Source of the DNA: an uncultured Methanolobus sp.
Lineage (GTDB): Archaea > Halobacteriota > Methanosarcinia > Methanosarcinales > Methanosarcinaceae
Length of the DNA: 64,000 bases
Assembly (NCBI RefSeq): GCF_963665675.1
Contig: NZ_OY762425.1
Coordinates: 186,001-250,000 of the forward strand
Direction: 5' to 3'
Below the pieces are notes generated by a model, which made no database searches, was not told where the DNA came from, and saw only the letters and a list, made by a program, of their open reading frames with translations. Shown here one piece after another: positions 19,301-27,774 of this stretch (position 1 is the first letter of the stretch; each line of letters begins with the position of its first letter). Both the position numbers and the translations under genes were made by a program.

Positions 19301-21018
19301 ATATCAGCGATTCGGAATCACCGGAGACTACGGGGAATTGCTACATTGATGGATTACCCAGGGATATTGTTGTCAGTGGCAGTTATGCTTATGTGATTGC
19401 TACGGATCATGATTTGAAAAGATTGATGATTATTGATGTAAGTGATCCTGCTTCACCCGCAGTTACGGGAACTTATGAAACTGAAAGTCAGCATATTCTT
19501 GACTGGTGGTTCGAGGATGTTGATGTTTCCGGCAACTATGCTTATCTGACTGATTATGAAAATGGTCTTTTTGTTCTTGACATAAGCGATCCTGCCTCAC
19601 CGGTAATTGCAGGCAGTTTTGATACAGGAGACCTTGAAACGGAAGTTACCGTGTCTGGCAATTATGCCTATGTCGTTACCAATAAAAGTGACCTTTTGGT
19701 GGTGGATATAAGTAATCCTGCATCTTTAACCCTGACAGGCAGTTACCACATAGGTGAAGATATAGTAGATGCTAAAGCTTCTGGCAGGTTTGTTATTACA
19801 ACTGATATCTTCGGTGTAATTTCAGTTATTGACGTAAGCAATCCTGCTTTACCAACACTTGCAGGTACATATGACACTATAGGCGATGAATATACTGATT
19901 ATAGTATTGCTATGGCTGGAAATCAGATTTACCTGGCTGGTGGTGACAACGGCCTTGTAGCTTTAAAGACTGATCTGATTTTTAAATCGAACAATGCGCC
20001 AACAGCCACAATATCATCCATATCACCGGACCCAGCTGACAAAGGGGACTCGGTTTTCTTTGAAGGGAGCGGCAGTGACACCGACGGTGGAGTTGCAGGA
20101 TACAACTGGATATCCAGTATTGATGGCTATCTGAGCAATTCAGCTAATTTCAGTACATCCGGTCTTTCAGCAGGCAAACATACTATCTATTTCAGAGTAT
20201 TCGACGATGATGGTGAATGGTCCGAGAATATTATATATACATTAGAAATAGAAGGAAGCAGCTCTTCCGGCGTTTCTTCTTCGTCTTCCACCTCCTCCTC
20301 TTCAGGAGGTGGGGGTGGAGGTGGAGGTGCTACCACCGGTGAAGACTTCGAGAATATCAAATTCAAAGATGTGCAAGGGCTTTACGCAGCAAAAGACGAA
20401 TTATTAGAATACATCTTTGATTCTCAAAAAAATCCGGTCACACATGTTGAATACTTTTCACTAAAGAACACGGGTAAGGTGCAGACTATTGTTGAAGTGC
20501 TCATAAACACATCATCTTTTGCAAAAAGTGATGCACCTGGAAATATCTACCAACAGATGAACATCTGGGTAGGTAAAGCCGGGTTCGTTAATCCTGAGAA
20601 TGTTGAGAACCTGAGTATCGGTTTTAAGGTGGAAAAGTCATGGCTGGATGAAAATAACCTTGACGCAAGCACAGTGAATCTTTACAGGTATGAAAGTAAT
20701 CTGTGGAATGTTCTCCCAACCACAGTAGTATCTGAAGATGAAACGTATGTTTACTTTGAGAGTCCGACTCCGGGCTTCTCTCCATTTGCAATATGTTCTG
20801 AAGCTGAACAGAAAGAAACTGATGAAGAAACAAAACTTAAATCAGTAGATGTTGCAAATGTACCTGAAGATGATACTGAATTAGAAACAGATGCTAAGGT
20901 TGATGAGCTGGAAGAAGTAGCAGCTAATAAAAATAAATCCACTGGCATTTTCGCAATAGGTGGAGGAATCGCAGTTCTGCTTGTAGGCGCCTTTGTAGTA
21001 TACAGGAAACGGAGTTAG
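16315..21018 (+). CDS. Large surface papain-family (C1A) cysteine protease with LVIVD repeats and PKD domains
   Basis: About 1567 residues. Order of parts: signal peptide (1-25); C1A protease at about 145-370 with NQGSCGSCWSFA (nucleophile Cys167), GHAVTIVGWDDNY (His) and VKNSWGDYWGDDGYFYVSYY (Asn); a lectin-like beta domain to about 545; a PKD domain (PNPADEEDMVFFEGTG); some 13-14 LVIVD repeats (GNYAYVADG...GLIIVDVSNPA) from about 630 to 1215, presumably a beta-propeller; a second PKD domain; a Ser- then Gly-rich linker; a PGF-pre-PGF-like domain; and a C-terminal membrane anchor (GIFAIGGGIAVLLVGAFVVY) ending RKRS. The ATG at 16315 is chosen because GGTGG precedes it and it opens a signal peptide. 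Probably an anchored envelope protease; substrate unknown. Confidence 0.92.
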   Translation: MKVAIKIVIILLALTFLNIGIINANGNDSVTKSNSIQDLNASNQLSESESDAFLHLQNDDEGTNLTVQDESLQINSMNSSSFVNSANLSVSELNPDFIEYMERQQSNVKSMAVDDERLNGVIPCPVDFSYLNPINFTYSVASYTSSYDLREQGKVTSVKNQGSCGSCWSFATYGSLESTLMPEENFDLSEQNLKNLHGFNKDGCNGGTHLMSTAYLARWDGPVLEADDPYNPDNSSSPSLDPVKHINKVLFLPLRQSSLDNDAIKIALQQYGAVYVDMAMFDEAYNSSFYSYYYEGSSIYDGHAVTIVGWDDNYDRNNFSTPAPGNGAFIVKNSWGDYWGDDGYFYVSYYDTMFGRRTGCAVFIAEDATRLDNIYQYDPLGYTTFSLGYGSGTAWGSNVFTANSNETLEAVSFYALQSQTSYEVYIYADPDSNPYGDLKTSMTGSVVYPGYYTVNLNQNLTLSEGQKFSVVIKFNTPDYYYPLAVESPYGSYSDAATANAKESYFSQDGSNWVDLTDVYSNANLCIKAFTTDMNKAPSATILSLSPNPADEEDMVFFEGTGNDTDGEVTGYNWESNIDGHLSSSANFSTSNLSAGYHKISFKVLDNDGTWSDEVTTFLMINRIHPVNITLQSHIGGVIRDTVVAGDYAYAGQGQNLIILDVSNTSQPVEMGKLLTPSKVLDIEIAGNYAYVANGESGLIIVDVGNPDKPEIAGIYSSGTSAEIVAVFGNYSYVFHPSHGISIVNISNPAIPTLEGSYSTSGSLCDVEIAGNHLYVADEDNGLLILNVSSPAAPVLEGSYSTSALLDVEIAGNYVYMADMSDCISIVNISNPALPVLENVYNDGNCWPEKLVVSGNYAYVSDWLTGLLILDISDPAAPAIAGTYQTDGSAIDVEVSGNSAYISDRSNGLIIINITNKTSPGFSGTYPANPYMIGIDFWNNHTYVVDLFNGLAIYDLSNPTLPLLAGEHETGYLTADVDVSDNCAYVTDVFNGLMIFDISDSESPETTGNCYIDGLPRDIVVSGSYAYVIATDHDLKRLMIIDVSDPASPAVTGTYETESQHILDWWFEDVDVSGNYAYLTDYENGLFVLDISDPASPVIAGSFDTGDLETEVTVSGNYAYVVTNKSDLLVVDISNPASLTLTGSYHIGEDIVDAKASGRFVITTDIFGVISVIDVSNPALPTLAGTYDTIGDEYTDYSIAMAGNQIYLAGGDNGLVALKTDLIFKSNNAPTATISSISPDPADKGDSVFFEGSGSDTDGGVAGYNWISSIDGYLSNSANFSTSGLSAGKHTIYFRVFDDDGEWSENIIYTLEIEGSSSSGVSSSSSTSSSSGGGGGGGGATTGEDFENIKFKDVQGLYAAKDELLEYIFDSQKNPVTHVEYFSLKNTGKVQTIVEVLINTSSFAKSDAPGNIYQQMNIWVGKAGFVNPENVENLSIGFKVEKSWLDENNLDASTVNLYRYESNLWNVLPTTVVSEDETYVYFESPTPGFSPFAICSEAEQKETDEETKLKSVDVANVPEDDTELETDAKVDELEEVAANKNKSTGIFAIGGGIAVLLVGAFVVYRKRS

Positions 21019-21079
21019 AATTCCGTTTTGCATTTTCTCCGCATCTGGATTTTGATTTATTCAGATTTAGATGTATCCG

Positions 21080-21107
21080 GCCTGAATTGCTGCTTTCAGG
21101 CTTTTTT
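21080..21107 (+). terminator. Terminator of the surface protease gene
   Basis: GCCTGAA (21080-21086) pairs with TTCAGGC (21095-21101), followed by a run of T. The hairpin overlaps the last codons of the convergent rnhB gene. Confidence 0.55.
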
Positions 21108-21755
21108 AAATTCATTAACAATATTCTCCGCGGTTTTCCAGGAATGTCTCACAAAATCAGGAAATTCCCCGTGCTCATCGTACCAGTCAACAAGGAATTT
21201 CTTTGTTTTAGGATCTGAAGGATAGCCACTTCCAAAGTCCACGTCATTTTCAGTTTTTAAATCCTCTATAAGCTGATCCCTGCAAACCTTGGCAACAATG
21301 GATGCAGCAGATACGATTGGATAACTTGCATCTGCTTTGTGTCTGGAAACAATTGTCAGTTTATCAGCTTTTTCAGGATTGTTTTTCCTGTATTCTTCTA
21401 AAAGCCTGATGCCAAATCGTTCCTCGTTCACATCAGCAGCATCGGCATAAGCTGTTTCAGGATGAAGTTGTTCAAGCACTTTTGAGAATGCAACCACCAT
21501 AATATCGTTCATGCTCATGAGAGTCCTGAGTTCGTCTATCTGCTGTGCAGATATTTCCAGTACAAAGACCTTTTCAGAATACTTCTCTATCTGGCCTGCC
21601 AGCTGGACTCTTTTTTTGGGGCTGATCTTTTTTGAATCAGCAACACCAAGATTTTTTAATGTACTTTCCTTTGCATCTTCAAGCATAACCCCGCCGATAC
21701 ACATTGGTCCTATTACCGGCCCTTTCCCAGCTTCGTCTAATCCGGCTATTTTCAT
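21096..21755 (-). CDS. rnhB: Ribonuclease HII
   Basis: A 219-residue RNase HII (EC 3.1.26.4) that removes ribonucleotides from DNA and RNA primers. MKIAGLDEAGKGPVIGPMCI carries the first catalytic Asp-Glu pair (D7, E8); AYADAADVNEERFG and HKADASYPIVSAASIVAKVC supply the other acidic residues, and GSGYPSDPKTKKFL is the typical archaeal substrate-binding segment. It is convergent with the giant protease gene and not linked to the pilus operon. Confidence 0.95.
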   Translation of the reverse strand: MKIAGLDEAGKGPVIGPMCIGGVMLEDAKESTLKNLGVADSKKISPKKRVQLAGQIEKYSEKVFVLEISAQQIDELRTLMSMNDIMVVAFSKVLEQLHPETAYADAADVNEERFGIRLLEEYRKNNPEKADKLTIVSRHKADASYPIVSAASIVAKVCRDQLIEDLKTENDVDFGSGYPSDPKTKKFLVDWYDEHGEFPDFVRHSWKTAENIVNEFKKA

Positions 21756-21855
21756 GAAATAATCCTCTGCTAAGAGTACAAAGGATTCTGATTCTAAAAA
21801 AGTATTTGCCAGGATGCATTAATTCCTGGCATTTTTCTCCTTTAAGTTTGCTGCT

Positions 21856-24060
21856 TCAGATGAAAAGCGTGAATATTGCGTATCCAATAGCTATCATGAT
21901 GGTGGCATGTTTAAGGCCGGACATTACACTGCCTTCTCCCATTGCTCCTGCCATAAGCCCTGAACTTAGTCCCTGAATGATGGATGCATGCTTGAAAAGG
22001 CGTGTGTATGCTTCAAGATCAAAGCTTCCAAGGAACCCTCCGGTCTGGGAACCTGATGCTGCCATCTGTTGTCCTGCCTCTGCCATCTCTGAAAGGAATG
22101 TTGTGGAAATGACAAATATCACACCAACAAACACAAAGAACGAAATGTAGATGATAACAATGTAGATCATCATACTCATGCCACGTTCCCTTTTCATACC
22201 CTGCTCGGATGCTGCATCCCTGGCAGCTACCAACAGAACCTCGCCGATATCTCCGCTTGACTCGTTGGCTTTGGTGACAAGTGAAAGCGATCTTGTGACA
22301 ACCTGAGTTCTCAGGCGGTTTGCAAATCTTATCAGTCCATCGTTGATCTCAAGTCCCCAGAAAATATCATGCCAGATCTTCCTGATCTCCTTGCTCAGGG
22401 TGTCAGTGTCAGATTTAGCCATAAGCCTGATGGAATCCCTGAGTGTCATTCCTGTCTCATTGGTACTGGCAAGTTTCTTCATGAAATCCGGGAAGCTGTT
22501 CTCAAGCTTTCTTTTCCTTCTGGCCTTTATCTCATGGAATATGGAAAGCGGAATAATAATGATGAATATTGCAAGTACTACCTTGTCATCGATAAAATCC
22601 ACCAAAAGGACCGGATCGCGTATCCTGTTCATATTCAGCAGCATAGGCAGAAGGATTACGAACAGAGCCAGTGGGATCGTGACGACAAGTGTAGTAAGCG
22701 GTTCCTTAAGCATTGGCTTAAGCGGGTTCAATGCGATTCCCTTCAAAGCAAGGGATTTCTTGGATTTTATGAACCCTTCAAAATAACCTCTGTTGCGGAC
22801 CTTTTCTTCGGTTTCATCAACAGGTTCACCGTCCTCGTCATAAACAGGTTTAAGATATGCCGGCACATCAGGTGTTCCATGGTCCAGTATTTCCGTTGTG
22901 GGAAGAAGTTTTGGTTCTCCCAGTTCTGTTGGTGTGATAATACTGATCATCACAACAAACATTATGGAACCAATAGGTAACACTGCGTAGATAATGGCAT
23001 ATACCATGGTAGTGGTCCCGGACCCCATCACAGCCATCATGACACCCATGATGATTATGAACAGAGGACCAGCTACAAAAGCCGTGACATATGATTCTGC
23101 CAGCAGTCCAAGGGTTTCAAGGAAACCTTTCTGATCGACCTCTGCCTTGACAAGATACTGCTCCGACTTGTCACGGAAATAATTTGGGATATTTCCGCCA
23201 CTGTCGATAACAGTAAGAAGATTATAAATAAGATCCTGGAACCTGTCAGAAGGAGTTGTTTCTGAAGCACTTGAAAGTGCGGTCCTCAGGTCGTGTCCGA
23301 AATAATCCATATCCCTTACAATGGAATCTATTTCTCTGGATACTTCTCCGTATGTGTCCTCTGATCTTGCAAGCGCTCTGAATACATCGATGATATTCAT
23401 TCCGCCTTTACTGAGAGCGTACATGAATGTAACAGCATAAGGAAGCTGCATATCGATCTTTGCTTTCCTCTCACTTGCCTGGAATCCCGGGAAAAGCATG
23501 AATAAAGCGTAGACAAGTCCTCCCATTCCAACTATGAAAATACCCGTAATTAAAAGTCCGACAAAAATCTCTTTAAAGGACAGCAGCCATGCAAACCTCG
23601 GACTGAATGTAATATTTGTAATCTGTTCCGGTAGTCCTACAAGGACAATCACGGTGTATGTGAGGAATAATCCTATAAGAGCACCTGCAATTCCTGCAAC
23701 AAGTGAATAGAAAATGGCATTTGAGATGTACATCTCATGGGATATGGGTATACGCGCCTGGTTAAGTTGCATTTGAAGGTTTTCGTAGCTTTCCTTCCTG
23801 GCTTTGATCTTATCGCCAATAAGCACATAAGGTATCTTTTTCAGTATTTCTACGTAAATTACAGCCTTCTTTACATAATGATCAAGGTCAACATTCTTCC
23901 CTTGTTTTTTGGATTTCTTCTTTTTCCCTTTCTTTTCATCACTTACAGGTTCCTGATAGGTCTGGTTTTCAGCAGATACACTCTCTTCTTCGATATCTTC
24001 AACAATATCTTCCGGGATAGTCTCTGTCAGTATCTCAGAACTTTCATTGGCCTCAGTCAC
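21856..24060 (-). CDS. TadC/FlaJ-like type IV pilus assembly membrane protein
   Basis: About 734 residues containing two T2SSF (GspF/TadC) domains, each a helical cytoplasmic bundle followed by membrane helices: MQLPYAVTFMYALSKGGMNI in the first and SFPDFMKKLASTNETGMTLR in the second. This is the usual archaeal double-domain form of the polytopic platform protein of type IV pili. The N-terminus is acidic and Glu-rich, then Lys-rich. I prefer the GTG at 24060 because GGTG lies 7 nt upstream; an ATG at 24081 is also in frame. It follows the ATPase gene by a short gap and forms the motor/platform pair with it. Confidence 0.9.
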   Translation of the reverse strand: MTEANESSEILTETIPEDIVEDIEEESVSAENQTYQEPVSDEKKGKKKKSKKQGKNVDLDHYVKKAVIYVEILKKIPYVLIGDKIKARKESYENLQMQLNQARIPISHEMYISNAIFYSLVAGIAGALIGLFLTYTVIVLVGLPEQITNITFSPRFAWLLSFKEIFVGLLITGIFIVGMGGLVYALFMLFPGFQASERKAKIDMQLPYAVTFMYALSKGGMNIIDVFRALARSEDTYGEVSREIDSIVRDMDYFGHDLRTALSSASETTPSDRFQDLIYNLLTVIDSGGNIPNYFRDKSEQYLVKAEVDQKGFLETLGLLAESYVTAFVAGPLFIIIMGVMMAVMGSGTTTMVYAIIYAVLPIGSIMFVVMISIITPTELGEPKLLPTTEILDHGTPDVPAYLKPVYDEDGEPVDETEEKVRNRGYFEGFIKSKKSLALKGIALNPLKPMLKEPLTTLVVTIPLALFVILLPMLLNMNRIRDPVLLVDFIDDKVVLAIFIIIIPLSIFHEIKARRKRKLENSFPDFMKKLASTNETGMTLRDSIRLMAKSDTDTLSKEIRKIWHDIFWGLEINDGLIRFANRLRTQVVTRSLSLVTKANESSGDIGEVLLVAARDAASEQGMKRERGMSMMIYIVIIYISFFVFVGVIFVISTTFLSEMAEAGQQMAASGSQTGGFLGSFDLEAYTRLFKHASIIQGLSSGLMAGAMGEGSVMSGLKHATIMIAIGYAIFTLFI

Positions 24061-24088
24061 AATATCACACCCACTTCTCACACCAGCG

Positions 24089-26176
24089 TTATACCAATTG
24101 CAGTTTCTTCAGGACCTTTTCCGGTGTTGACTGGTAGGCATTGATTATGTCAGAGATCTCCTGGAAATCGGTGATGCCGTTGTCTGCCATGTATTCAAGG
24201 ATCTTCTGCCTATAGTACAATTCCTGATCGACCTTACCCTGTGCCCAACCACGTCTCATCTTGATATCAAAAAGCGCTTTTGACTCGCCTGTACGGATGA
24301 ACATATCCGATTCGGAATCCCAGACGAAGATATCGTTTGTCCTTATGTTTCTTGTATTAGGATCGATATCAACAATCTCAACCAGCTTGATGTTCCTTCT
24401 TACACGTTTGCCCTTGGTGTATGTCTGGGACTGGATGCTCATTATGTCCAGTGCCTGTATCATAGTACGTGGAACACTGATAGGCGGATTCTCAAGTCTG
24501 TGAATAGCAGATGCAACAGAGTCAGCATGCATTGTCGAGAATGTAGTGTGTCCTGTTGACATTGCCTGGAAAAGTGTGAGTGCTTCCTTACCTCTTACCT
24601 CACCAACAAGCAGGTACTCAGGTCTCTGCCTGAGGGCTGCTTTCAGCAGGTCGTACATGTCAACAGCACCTCTTTCATCTGCGGTAAATGAATCCCTCGT
24701 AATACTCGGGATCCAATTAGGATGAGGAAGCTTCAGTTCCCTTGTATCTTCAAGTGTGATGACCTTGGCTTTTTCAGGAATGAAAAGTGAAACAGCGTTA
24801 AGTGAAGAAGTCTTACCGGATGCAGTACCTCCTGCGTAGATCAAACTTTTGTTGTTCTCAATACAAAGCCAGAGATATGCCATAGATTCCGAAGAGAATG
24901 TTCCCCATTTGACAAGATCAACTGGTGTGATAGGAGTATCACTGAACTTACGGATTGTGAAGGTACTACCGTGTGCGGTTACACTTGTACCCAGTGTCAT
25001 CTGAATTCTTGAACCATCCGGCATGGTTGCATCCACCATAGGCTCTGCAACAGAGATATGTTTTCCACTTCTTTGAGCCATCTGGATAATGAAAGAGTTG
25101 AGTTCATCCTCTTCATAGACGACATTAGTAGCGATATTCTGGTGTGCCCTATGGTAGAGGAAAATAGGTACATTATGGCCATTACCTGACACATCTTCAA
25201 TAGAGTCATCCATCATCAGGGCGTCGATCTTCCCGAACCTGACAAAGTCTCTTTTAATATAGTATGAAATCTTTTCCAGCATTGCCGGTGTGATTTCTAT
25301 AGTATAATCTTTAATGATAGACCTGATCTTAGAGTCAAGTACGGCTTCCTTATCATCGTTTTCCTCGTCGATCTCTTCAACCAGAAGCACGTCTCTTAAT
25401 CTATCTTTAATTTCGAGAAGGAAAGTATGTTCAAAATCGGTAAGCTCAGGTTCTACGATGTAGTAAAGGTGAGTATTGCGGTCTTCGTTGTATAAGATAA
25501 CTATGAATGCATATGGCTCATTTGCCCAGTAGCGTTCAACTTCTTCGTATCCTTCTACGCCCCTGAACTCTGCAATAGGTCCATGAATCTCCGAATCATA
25601 TGGCTCGATCTCAAGTTCTGTTTGTTTAAAAAGGTTTTTGATCTTGTCAACGAATCCCGGTTTCTCTTCTTTTTCCTCTGCTTCTGAATCTGCCTGCTCT
25701 TCCGGAAGCTCTTCTACCGTTTCCAGAGTATCTGCAGCAATTAGTTCTTCTTCCTCAGTGATGCTTTCTGTTTTTTCGGCGTCGGAATCAGCATCGATTT
25801 CTTCCTTTTCTATTGTCTCTTCTCCGACAACAGGTTCGGAAGTTTCGTTTTCAACACCAGTAATCGGTGGCTTAGGAGGACCGAAGTTAGGTGATTTTGG
25901 AAGTAAAATGCCAAAATTATTGTCATTTTCTTCTTCCTCCTGATCGTCATTATCAGCGTCTTCTTCATCGGTGATTGTCCCGGTGGAACTAAGCAGTTGA
26001 GCAAAATCTTTCTCAAACTTTTCTCTGTCTTGTTCTATCTCCGACATTTCCTTCCTGATATCCGTGTTCAGGATTTCATCGTCAGTTTCCTGATCACTGG
26101 AAACTTCTTCAGGATTATCGTTTTTATTGTAAGTGGAAGATTCTTCCTCAGAAACATTTGATTGGTCATAGGCCAT
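24089..26176 (-). CDS. TadA/GspE-type pilus assembly ATPase
   Basis: A 695-residue ATPase of the archaeal type II/IV secretion class. A highly acidic N-terminal region of about 190 residues precedes the N-domain and ATPase core. Walker A is YAGGTASGKTSSLNAVSLF; KVITLEDTRELKLPHPNWIP, YLLVGEVRGKEALTLFQAMS and STGHTTFSTMHADSVASAIH give the Asp box, Walker B and His box. It powers polymerisation of pilin-like subunits with the TadC-like partner downstream. Start confirmed by GGTGAAACA before the ATG. No prepilin gene was recognised nearby. Confidence 0.93.
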   Translation of the reverse strand: MAYDQSNVSEEESSTYNKNDNPEEVSSDQETDDEILNTDIRKEMSEIEQDREKFEKDFAQLLSSTGTITDEEDADNDDQEEEENDNNFGILLPKSPNFGPPKPPITGVENETSEPVVGEETIEKEEIDADSDAEKTESITEEEELIAADTLETVEELPEEQADSEAEEKEEKPGFVDKIKNLFKQTELEIEPYDSEIHGPIAEFRGVEGYEEVERYWANEPYAFIVILYNEDRNTHLYYIVEPELTDFEHTFLLEIKDRLRDVLLVEEIDEENDDKEAVLDSKIRSIIKDYTIEITPAMLEKISYYIKRDFVRFGKIDALMMDDSIEDVSGNGHNVPIFLYHRAHQNIATNVVYEEDELNSFIIQMAQRSGKHISVAEPMVDATMPDGSRIQMTLGTSVTAHGSTFTIRKFSDTPITPVDLVKWGTFSSESMAYLWLCIENNKSLIYAGGTASGKTSSLNAVSLFIPEKAKVITLEDTRELKLPHPNWIPSITRDSFTADERGAVDMYDLLKAALRQRPEYLLVGEVRGKEALTLFQAMSTGHTTFSTMHADSVASAIHRLENPPISVPRTMIQALDIMSIQSQTYTKGKRVRRNIKLVEIVDIDPNTRNIRTNDIFVWDSESDMFIRTGESKALFDIKMRRGWAQGKVDQELYYRQKILEYMADNGITDFQEISDIINAYQSTPEKVLKKLQLV

Positions 26177-26199
26177 TGTTTCACCGTTGGATGAGTAAC

Positions 26200-26238
26200 T
26201 GGATATTATAATTGGATATTATAATTGGATATTATAAT
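26200..26238. repeat. Three exact 13-bp tandem repeats upstream of the pilus ATPase gene
   Basis: TGGATATTATAAT occurs three times head to tail, ending 24 nt before the ATPase start codon. Read on the minus strand the unit is ATTATAATATCCA, containing TATA-like sequence, so the array lies in the promoter/leader and could vary promoter spacing or bind a regulator. Confidence 0.7.
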
Positions 26239-26652
26239 GCATTATAATTTATTTCATGATGTGCAGGATGCAGGAAGCACGATAGATTATATTATATACT
26301 TCTTATAATTATACTATACTGGTAATTAAAGGTATTGTAAGGATGTCAGCTTTTTATCTTACAGTGCTATGCAAATCTCTGTATTATAGTTAAACACCTT
26401 TGGATTATAACTTATGAGTTTTAAAATCACACTCTATTGACAGTAATACTAATATCATAAGTATCAAACAATCGGTTCTTAACTATAATTGCAGAACTTA
26501 ACAAAATTATTGCATTCAATTCCCTGTCTTTTTGTAGATACTTACCTAAGTTGAGTATGTTCATCTGTATATACTACATGTACATAAAAATTTGTATAAA
26601 AATCAAAGTATATTCATTATTTTAACATGCATGTCCAAATCTATCAACTTTT
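26239..26652. other. AT-rich divergent promoter region
   Basis: About 410 nt between the pilus ATPase and UbiA-family genes. Only AT-rich sequence with several TATA-like stretches is visible; no gene or RNA structure recognised. Confidence 0.5.
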
Positions 26653-27561
26653 ATGAGTTCTAATGTACATGCAGTTGGTTCCGGGTTCGGATTTAGAAAT
26701 GATATCGTAATGCTTACGACTATGCTATGGAAAGAGATAGTATTTGGTGGACATCTCTTCGCTATAGGCTCAGTTTCTGTTGTAATGGCTTGCTCCATTG
26801 TGTTTATGATTCCTGTTAGCTGGGATATTCTTTTTGTGACATATCTTCTGTTCTACGCAATTTATCTTTATGACTATACACAGGGTGCATCTTCTGACGA
26901 AACTACAAACAGCAGTCGTGCAAAGTATCTCTTATGTAAGAACAAGAGCAAGTGTACAGTTATTATCACATCTCTGGTCCTTTTCACCATAATGATGACC
27001 TTCACATCAGTCATTATAACTGCAATAGGAATGTCAATCCTGATTCTTGGTCTTCTCTATGGCAGCCACTTTAAGAAACTCACAAAAAAGATACCGGCAT
27101 TTAAGAACGTCTTTGTTTCTATAGTCTGGGCATTTATGGCAATTTTCGCATTTATCTATTATTCAGTGCCAGTCACCTATGGTGCAATTATGCTTGCACT
27201 CTTTGTCTTCATCCGCATGATGAACATACAGATCCTCTTTGATGTAAGAGATATGGAAGGCGACCGTAAAGAGGGACTTCTGACAGTTCCTGCAATTCTC
27301 GGAGACAAAAAATATCCGTTCATTCTCAGACTTATCAACATCGTATCAATCATTTTCATGCTTGGATGCGTTGTAATAGGTCTGTTGCCAGCTTTCACAC
27401 TTGCAATCATTCCAATGTTCTATTACGCTGTAAGTTACATCAACAGGGTTGTAAAGTCCAGAAAAGAATATACATCCTATATCTTTGCAGCATTTGAACC
27501 TATTATGTGGTCAGTATTCATATTTGCAGGAAAGTACGTTACAATGCTCAGTGTTTTCTGA
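26653..27561 (+). CDS. UbiA-family prenyltransferase-like membrane protein
   Basis: A 302-residue protein with about eight membrane helices. The second aspartate motif of UbiA enzymes is clear: ILFDVRDMEGDRKEGLLTVP (DxxDxxxD). The first motif is weaker (YLYDYTQGASSDE instead of the usual NDxxDxxxD), so it belongs to a divergent subgroup. UbiA enzymes transfer prenyl chains to aromatic or lipid acceptors in the membrane. The acceptor is unknown: archaeal lipid, quinone-like or other pigments are possible. Monocistronic by appearance. Confidence 0.75.
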   Translation: MSSNVHAVGSGFGFRNDIVMLTTMLWKEIVFGGHLFAIGSVSVVMACSIVFMIPVSWDILFVTYLLFYAIYLYDYTQGASSDETTNSSRAKYLLCKNKSKCTVIITSLVLFTIMMTFTSVIITAIGMSILILGLLYGSHFKKLTKKIPAFKNVFVSIVWAFMAIFAFIYYSVPVTYGAIMLALFVFIRMMNIQILFDVRDMEGDRKEGLLTVPAILGDKKYPFILRLINIVSIIFMLGCVVIGLLPAFTLAIIPMFYYAVSYINRVVKSRKEYTSYIFAAFEPIMWSVFIFAGKYVTMLSVF

Positions 27562-27723
27562 GCATTTTATCAATCACTTATCAAAGAATTTATCATATTT
27601 CAGGCATAGGGTTCTCTCCCTCTACAGAAAAGCGAACCAGAACTCTCCAAACTAACTACATGTCTCCCTGAAGTCTACATTCAGCTGCATTTAAACACAA
27701 ATATTAAATGTAAAGGTGGATAT

Positions 27724-27745
27724 GTTCTGCTAGATTAGCTAGAAC
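27724..27745 (+). promoter_or_regulatory. Leader hairpin before pheT
   Basis: GTTCT-GCTA and TAGC-T-AGAAC can form a 9-bp stem with one bulged base, about 30 nt before the pheT start. Could be a leader structure or an operator; no T-box features are present. Confidence 0.3.
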
Positions 27746-27774
27746 AAAAACAGGGAAGGAACGAGGAAAACCCT

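Noticed and set aside
18240..19980. DNA-level tandem repeat in the giant protease gene
   Set aside because: The periodicity is explained by LVIVD protein repeats with diverged codons, not by recent DNA duplication.
25638..25943. Serine-rich plus-strand frame
   Set aside because: Mirror of the acidic, Glu-rich N-terminal region of the pilus ATPase on the other strand.
26200..26238. Possible CRISPR array
   Set aside because: Repeats are 13 bp and directly adjacent, with no spacers; no cas genes are in the window.
27724..27745. T-box-like regulation of pheT
   Set aside because: Only a short bulged hairpin is present; T-box elements are bacterial and no specifier or antiterminator sequence is visible.
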